Shown: one piece after another, positions 51,088 through 54,900 of the stretch
Numbering within the stretch: the stretch's first letter is position 1
Layout: each line of letters opens with the position of its first letter
Assembly (NCBI RefSeq): GCF_019090165.1
Contig: NZ_JAHRIB010000021.1
Location: forward strand, 1-54,900
Origin: Streptomyces sp. BV286
GTDB lineage: Bacteria > Actinomycetota > Actinomycetes > Streptomycetales > Streptomycetaceae
Length of the DNA: 54,900 nucleotides
Direction of reading: 5' to 3'
Made by a program: the position numbers and the translations under genes
Notes under the pieces: model-generated
The model's input: only the letters and a program-made list of their open reading frames with translations
Database searches by the model: none
What the model was told of the DNA's origin: nothing

Positions 51088-52668
51088 ATGAGACCGGACG
51101 ATCGCGACCGCCACCGCGGCGGCGAAGGGGGCATCCCCGACGGGCTGTTGCTCGGCCTTTTGGCCTTCGTCCTCGGCATGAGCGTCATGGTGTGGACGGC
51201 GACCGGCCTCGCCGGCCTCTTCGCCCACGGCTCCTGGCCCGCCGGGGTCACCTTCGGCCGTACGCCCCTGGCCATGCGGCACCTCGTCGAGGCGCCCCAC
51301 GACGTCCCGGGGGCCTGGCCGGACACACCGGCGGCCCAGCTGTCGGGGTACGGGCTCTTCTGGGGCCTGTTCATCGGCCAGGTGATGGTGCTGGTCGTCC
51401 TCACGGTGTTCGTGCTGGGGACGGTGGCGAGATGGAAGGCGGGCAGGACCAGACGCAGAACGCAGGCCGCGACCGCGTCAGTCCCCTCGGCGCCGGACCC
51501 CACGCCCGAGTTCACGCCCGAGCCGCAACCGGAGCCGAAGGCGGCACCCCGCCCCGGCAACGGGCCCCGCGAGAGCGCCCCGCACCCCGCCATGGAGCGC
51601 GTACCGGTCGCCGACCCCGTACCGGCGACGGAGCCCGCCCCGCCCTTGGAGCAGGCCCCCGCCGTGGCCGCCACCGACCGCATGGACGCATGGGAAGGCA
51701 TCGACGCGCAGAGCACGGCCCTGACGGTGCCCACTCCGCGGGGCCCGGTCGTCCTCGGCCCGCCCGAGACCCGCCACCCCCTCGCCGTCCAGGCGATCCG
51801 GGACGCGGACGGCGCCGCCCTCGTCATCACCTCCAACCCCACCCTCTGGTCGGAAACGAAGGACGCCCGCGCCAAGCTGGGCCCCGTCCTCCTCTACGAC
51901 CCCTCCCACCTCTGCGACACCCCGGCCCGCCTCCACTGGTCCCCGTCCGCCGGCTGCGAGACCAAGGAGACCGCGAGGGCCCGGGCCGCGGCCCTCCTCG
52001 CCCCGGTCCGCCCCACCGCCAGGATCGACCAGGCGGTGGCCGACACCGCGGAGACCCTCCTGCGCAGCTACCTCCACGCCGCCGCCGTGGACGGCCGCGC
52101 CATCCGCCACGTCCACCGCTGGGCCCAGGGCACCCAGGTCCAGGAAGCCGTACGCATCCTCCGTACGAACCCCAAGGCGGCCTCCGGCTCCGCGGGCGAA
52201 CTCGAAGCCGCCCTCACCTCGCATCCCGAACGCCGGGACATCGCACAGGAGTTGACGGCCCGAGCGCTCTCCGCCCTCTTCACCGTCAACGTCAGGGAAG
52301 CCTGCACCGCGAACCGAACCGACACCCTCACCCTGGATTCCTTCGTCGACGAAGGGGGCACGCTTTATGTGGTCGGTGAACCCATCGAGGACCCGAGGTC
52401 GAATCCCGGCGCCATGCCCCTCCTGACGGCCCTCGCCTCAAGCGTGGTCGAGCGCGGCCGGCGCATGGCCGAACGGTCATCCTCCGGTCGCCTCGACCCA
52501 CCACTCACCCTCGTCCTGGACGACGTCGCCGCGGTGGCCCCACTCCCTCAACTCCCTGACCTCCTGGCCGCGTCCACGGACTCGGACCGCGGCCTCCCCA
52601 CCCTGGCCCTGCTCCGCTCCCGCGAACAGGCCCGCTCCCGCTGGCCCCACCACGACCTCCCGGCGTGA
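51088..52668 (+). CDS. cmdA: TraD/VirD4-like coupling protein with degenerate Walker A
   Basis: A 526-residue protein with two TM helices (about 18-40 and 88-110), a Pro/Glu-rich linker (about 120-205) and a TraG/VirD4-like ATPase domain (about 210-526): VVLGPP at the P-loop position, ALVITSNPTLWSETKDARAKLGPVLLYDPSHLC, and Walker B region LTLVLDDVAAVAPLPQLPDLLAASTDSDRGLP. The P-loop reads GPPETRHPL: the Gly-Lys-Thr/Ser is missing, so ATP hydrolysis is doubtful. The C-terminus stops soon after LALLRSREQARSRW, earlier than in coupling proteins. ATG 51088 is 14 bases after the cmdB stop. Named by order. Confidence 0.8.
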   Translation: MRPDDRDRHRGGEGGIPDGLLLGLLAFVLGMSVMVWTATGLAGLFAHGSWPAGVTFGRTPLAMRHLVEAPHDVPGAWPDTPAAQLSGYGLFWGLFIGQVMVLVVLTVFVLGTVARWKAGRTRRRTQAATASVPSAPDPTPEFTPEPQPEPKAAPRPGNGPRESAPHPAMERVPVADPVPATEPAPPLEQAPAVAATDRMDAWEGIDAQSTALTVPTPRGPVVLGPPETRHPLAVQAIRDADGAALVITSNPTLWSETKDARAKLGPVLLYDPSHLCDTPARLHWSPSAGCETKETARARAAALLAPVRPTARIDQAVADTAETLLRSYLHAAAVDGRAIRHVHRWAQGTQVQEAVRILRTNPKAASGSAGELEAALTSHPERRDIAQELTARALSALFTVNVREACTANRTDTLTLDSFVDEGGTLYVVGEPIEDPRSNPGAMPLLTALASSVVERGRRMAERSSSGRLDPPLTLVLDDVAAVAPLPQLPDLLAASTDSDRGLPTLALLRSREQARSRWPHHDLPA

Positions 52669-52812
52669 CCCTCGGCCGGGACCACTCGTCAGGGCTCACG
52701 GACACCCCGTGGTACCGGGGTACTACGAGCCCCACCCCCTGTACCTCCGTCGTCCGACGCCCGGCCCCTCCCCTCGGCGGAGCATCAGGAGCATGACTAC
52801 GGGAATGGACCT

Positions 52813-54105
52813 GTGACCCGCGAAGCATCCGGCGAGGCGACCGCCGGGGCGACCCGCGAACAGGACTGGCAGGGCGACTGGACGCCGAACGGGCAGCCCC
52901 TCACCCGCCAGTTCCACCGCGTCTGGCAGCGCGCACGCGCCTTCGACCGCCGCAGCCCGCTGCTGTGGGACGCCCTGCTCACCGGCTTCTACGTGATCGC
53001 CTGCACCATCGACGTCTCCAGCGGCGGCTGGCGGCACGTCACCGAGAACACCGGCACACCGGCCTGGCTCCTCTGGACGATGTCCCTGGGCTTCTCGGTC
53101 CCCCTGCTGTGGCGCCGCGATCACCCCTTCGCGGTACTCCTGGTGACGTTCCCGGTCGCCGTCGTCAACGCCTGGTCCGGTGCTCTCCTCCAGGCCTCGA
53201 TGCTCCTGCTCGTCGTCCTCTTCAACATCGCCCTGCGCACCCGCCTGCGCACCCTCCTGTGGTCGTACGCCCTGACGGTGCTTCCGTTGATGGTCGCCGG
53301 CACCCGCTATCCCGCGGAGCAAGGCCTCGACCAGAACGTCGTCCCCACCGCGATGAGCCTCGCCCTGTCGGCGATGGGCGGTATCGCCGTCCGCACCCGC
53401 CAGGAGTACCTGGCCTCGCTCGTGGACCGCGCCCGCCGGCTCGAGGTGGAACGCGACCAGCAGGCCCAGCTCGCCGCCGCCGCCGAACGCGCCCGTATCG
53501 CCCGCGAGATGCACGACATCATCGGCCACAACCTCTCGGTCATCACGAGCCTCGCGGACGGCGGTTCGTACGCCGCCGCCAAGAACCCGGCGAGCGCGGC
53601 CCAGGCCCTCACCGCCATCGGCACCACCAGCCGTCAGGCCCTCACCGAACTCCGCCGCCTCCTCGACGTCCTGCGGGAAGATGCCTCCACGGCGGCGGAG
53701 CTCGCACCCCAGCCGTCCCTCACGGACCTCGACCAACTCGTCAACGGCGTACGGGCGGCGGGCCTCCCCGTCCTGACGAAGATCGTGGGCCCCGCCGACT
53801 CCGTCCCCACCGGCACACAGCTCACGGTCTACCGCGTCATCCAGGAAGCCCTCACGAACACCCTCAAACACGGTGGCCCGGAGGCCACTTCGGAGGTCTC
53901 CGTATCGTACGAGGCAGGGGGCGCCGTCACGGTCACGGTCACCGACACCGGTCGCGGAGGCCCGCCCCCGGCCGGCGCACCGGGCCGCGGCCTCACCGGC
54001 ATGCACGAGCGAACAGCCCTGTACGACGGGACACTTGAGGCGGGCCCGCTGCCCGACCGCGGCTGGCGGGTCCATCTCCACGTTCCGGAGGAAGCCACCT
54101 CGTGA
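52813..54105 (+). CDS. NarL-type sensor histidine kinase
   Basis: A 430-residue kinase of the HisKA_3 class. Six TM helices in pairs (about 55-205), a coiled coil (about 218-240), phospho-accepting His in REMHDIIGHNLSV, N-box NTLKHGG and G-box DTGRGGPPPAGAPGRGLTGM. GTG 52813 overlaps the stop of a possible 7-codon leader frame (52793-52816). The stop overlaps the response regulator start (GTGA). The signal is unknown. Confidence 0.93.
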   Translation: MTREASGEATAGATREQDWQGDWTPNGQPLTRQFHRVWQRARAFDRRSPLLWDALLTGFYVIACTIDVSSGGWRHVTENTGTPAWLLWTMSLGFSVPLLWRRDHPFAVLLVTFPVAVVNAWSGALLQASMLLLVVLFNIALRTRLRTLLWSYALTVLPLMVAGTRYPAEQGLDQNVVPTAMSLALSAMGGIAVRTRQEYLASLVDRARRLEVERDQQAQLAAAAERARIAREMHDIIGHNLSVITSLADGGSYAAAKNPASAAQALTAIGTTSRQALTELRRLLDVLREDASTAAELAPQPSLTDLDQLVNGVRAAGLPVLTKIVGPADSVPTGTQLTVYRVIQEALTNTLKHGGPEATSEVSVSYEAGGAVTVTVTDTGRGGPPPAGAPGRGLTGMHERTALYDGTLEAGPLPDRGWRVHLHVPEEATS

Positions 54106-54770
54106 CCACCGTCCTCATCACCGACGACCAACCGCTCCAGCGTCTCGGCTTCCGCATGCTCCTGGAGAGCCAGGACGACATGACGGTCGTGGGCGAGGCG
54201 TCCAACGGCACCGAGGCGGTCCGCATGACGGCCGAACTCCACCCGGACGTCGCTCTGATGGATATCCGCATGCCCGGCCTCGACGGCATCGAGGCGACCC
54301 GCCGCATCGTCACCACGGGCCATCGCACCCGCGTCCTCATCCTCACGACCTTCGACCTGGACGAGTACGCGTACGCCGGCCTGCGGGCAGGAGCTTCCGG
54401 CTTCCTCATCAAGGACGCACAGCCCGAGGAACTCCTCTCCGGGATCCGCTCGGTCGCCACAGGGGACGCGGTCGTGGCCCCGGCCCTGACCCGCCGCCTC
54501 CTGGACGCCTACGCCGAGCACCTCCCCACGCCGTCCCCGGACACCGCCCCCGCCCTGGACCCCCGTCTCACCGCCCTGACGGACCGCGAACGCGAGATCC
54601 TGACGGTCGTGGGAAAGGGCTGGACGAACCTGGAGATCGCCGCACGCCTCCATCTCGCCGAGTCGACGGTGAAGACCCACATCGGCCGCATCCTCGCAAA
54701 GACGGGCTCCCGGGACCGAATCCAGGCAGTGATCCTGGCGTACGACACGAAACTGGTCCAGCCGTCCTGA
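54102..54770 (+). CDS. NarL-family response regulator
   Basis: A 222-residue regulator. Receiver domain (about 1-120): ITDDQPLQRLGFRMLL, phospho-acceptor Asp in VALMDIRMPGLDG, Lys in FLIKDAQPEELL. LuxR-type helix-turn-helix (about 155-215): LTDREREILTVVGKGWTNLEIAARLHLAESTVKTHIGRILAK. Coupled to the kinase by GTGA. It precedes the rRNA terminator by 50 bases and is convergent with the rRNA operon. Confidence 0.95.
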   Translation: MTTVLITDDQPLQRLGFRMLLESQDDMTVVGEASNGTEAVRMTAELHPDVALMDIRMPGLDGIEATRRIVTTGHRTRVLILTTFDLDEYAYAGLRAGASGFLIKDAQPEELLSGIRSVATGDAVVAPALTRRLLDAYAEHLPTPSPDTAPALDPRLTALTDREREILTVVGKGWTNLEIAARLHLAESTVKTHIGRILAKTGSRDRIQAVILAYDTKLVQPS

Positions 54771-54819
54771 AACGAACCCTGGAAAGGGAATCCCGAACGA
54801 GAGTCACCGTAAACGCAAA

Positions 54820-54849
54820 ATAGCCCCCGCACCGGAGTGCGGGGGCTAT
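54820..54849 (-). terminator. rRNA operon terminator
   Basis: ATAGCCCCCGCA (54820-54831) with TGCGGGGGCTAT (54838-54849), a 12-bp stem with a 6-base loop. Read on the minus strand it follows the 5S gene and is followed by a T-rich stretch (TTTTGCGTTT). It can also stop the response regulator transcript. Confidence 0.9.
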
Positions 54850-54860
54850 CAGCAATATAA

Positions 54861-54900
54861 GTTCGGCGGCGTCCTACTCTCCCACAGGGTCCCCCCTGCA
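54861..54900 (-). rRNA. rrf: 5S ribosomal RNA, 3' end (partial)
   Basis: On the minus strand the last 40 bases read as the conserved 3' end of actinobacterial 5S rRNA, including GGGGGGACCCTGTGGGAGAG and TAGGACGCCGCCGAAC. The gene runs off the window at 54900; 23S and 16S genes should follow. Confidence 0.95.

Noticed and set aside
1..54900. CRISPR arrays, tRNA genes, insertion sequences, attachment sites
   Set aside because: No regularly spaced repeats, no cloverleaf sequences, no transposase or integrase genes were seen on either strand.

Overview
The window is a piece of a Streptomyces chromosome. The base composition is very GC-rich, third codon positions are almost all G or C, GTG and TTG starts are common, and neighbouring genes often overlap by ATGA or GTGA. 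Several landmarks (mshD, ppk, the pst operon, the cmd cluster) lie in the same relative order as I recall from the S. coelicolor core chromosome (about SCO4156 down to SCO4126). The left end is a two-component system and the right end runs into the 3' end of a 5S rRNA gene on the minus strand, so an rRNA operon lies just beyond the window. I see no integrase, transposase, tRNA or CRISPR array; this is mostly core chromosome with a few accessory genes.

Layout. 0-6.4 kb: an OmpR-type response regulator with its kinase, a membrane protein, a fragment of a decayed ECF sigma gene, a Tat-exported lipoprotein intradiol dioxygenase, and a secreted pectate lyase fused to a pectin methylesterase. 6.4-12 kb (minus): an ABC exporter, a 43-residue strongly basic peptide, an LmeA-like lipid-binding protein and a secreted 5'-nucleotidase. 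12-13 kb: mshD (last step of mycothiol synthesis). 13.2-17.9 kb (minus): a compact operon with ECF sigma factor, zinc-binding membrane anti-sigma factor, small membrane protein, ABC ATPase and two membrane proteins. 18-21.4 kb: a YtrA-type GntR repressor in an operon with an ABC ATPase and two paralogous permeases, with a perfect 13-bp inverted-repeat operator.

21.5-33.8 kb is a phosphate island: ppk, a CHAD-domain protein and a Nudix hydrolase (polyphosphate and nucleotide turnover); a DUF47/PhoU-like protein with a Pit transporter; and the convergent pstSCAB operon. PHO-box-like 11-bp direct repeats lie upstream of ppk and, more clearly, upstream of pstS. A lipoprotein gene, two small genes and csoR, with its own operator, lie among these.

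34-45 kb is mixed: a Tat-lipoprotein FAD oxidase, a PAP2 phosphatase, a lytic transglycosylase/NlpC-P60 hydrolase, a Ser/Thr kinase, a trypsin-like protease, an XRE/DUF397 set, an ArsR/SRPBCC pair and a secreted sedolisin. 45.4-52.7 kb holds six genes matching cmdF-cmdA, which resemble a type IV secretion apparatus without a relaxase. I recall the cmd genes being described in S. coelicolor as needed for normal sporulation and chromosome segregation. The last protein looks like a conjugative coupling ATPase that has lost its Walker A lysine. The window ends with a NarL-type two-component system and the rRNA operon terminator.

The best candidates for something little described are the basic peptide/tandem hairpin/ABC exporter unit at 6.4-8.7 kb and the relaxase-less, pseudo-ATPase-bearing secretion machine at 45-53 kb.
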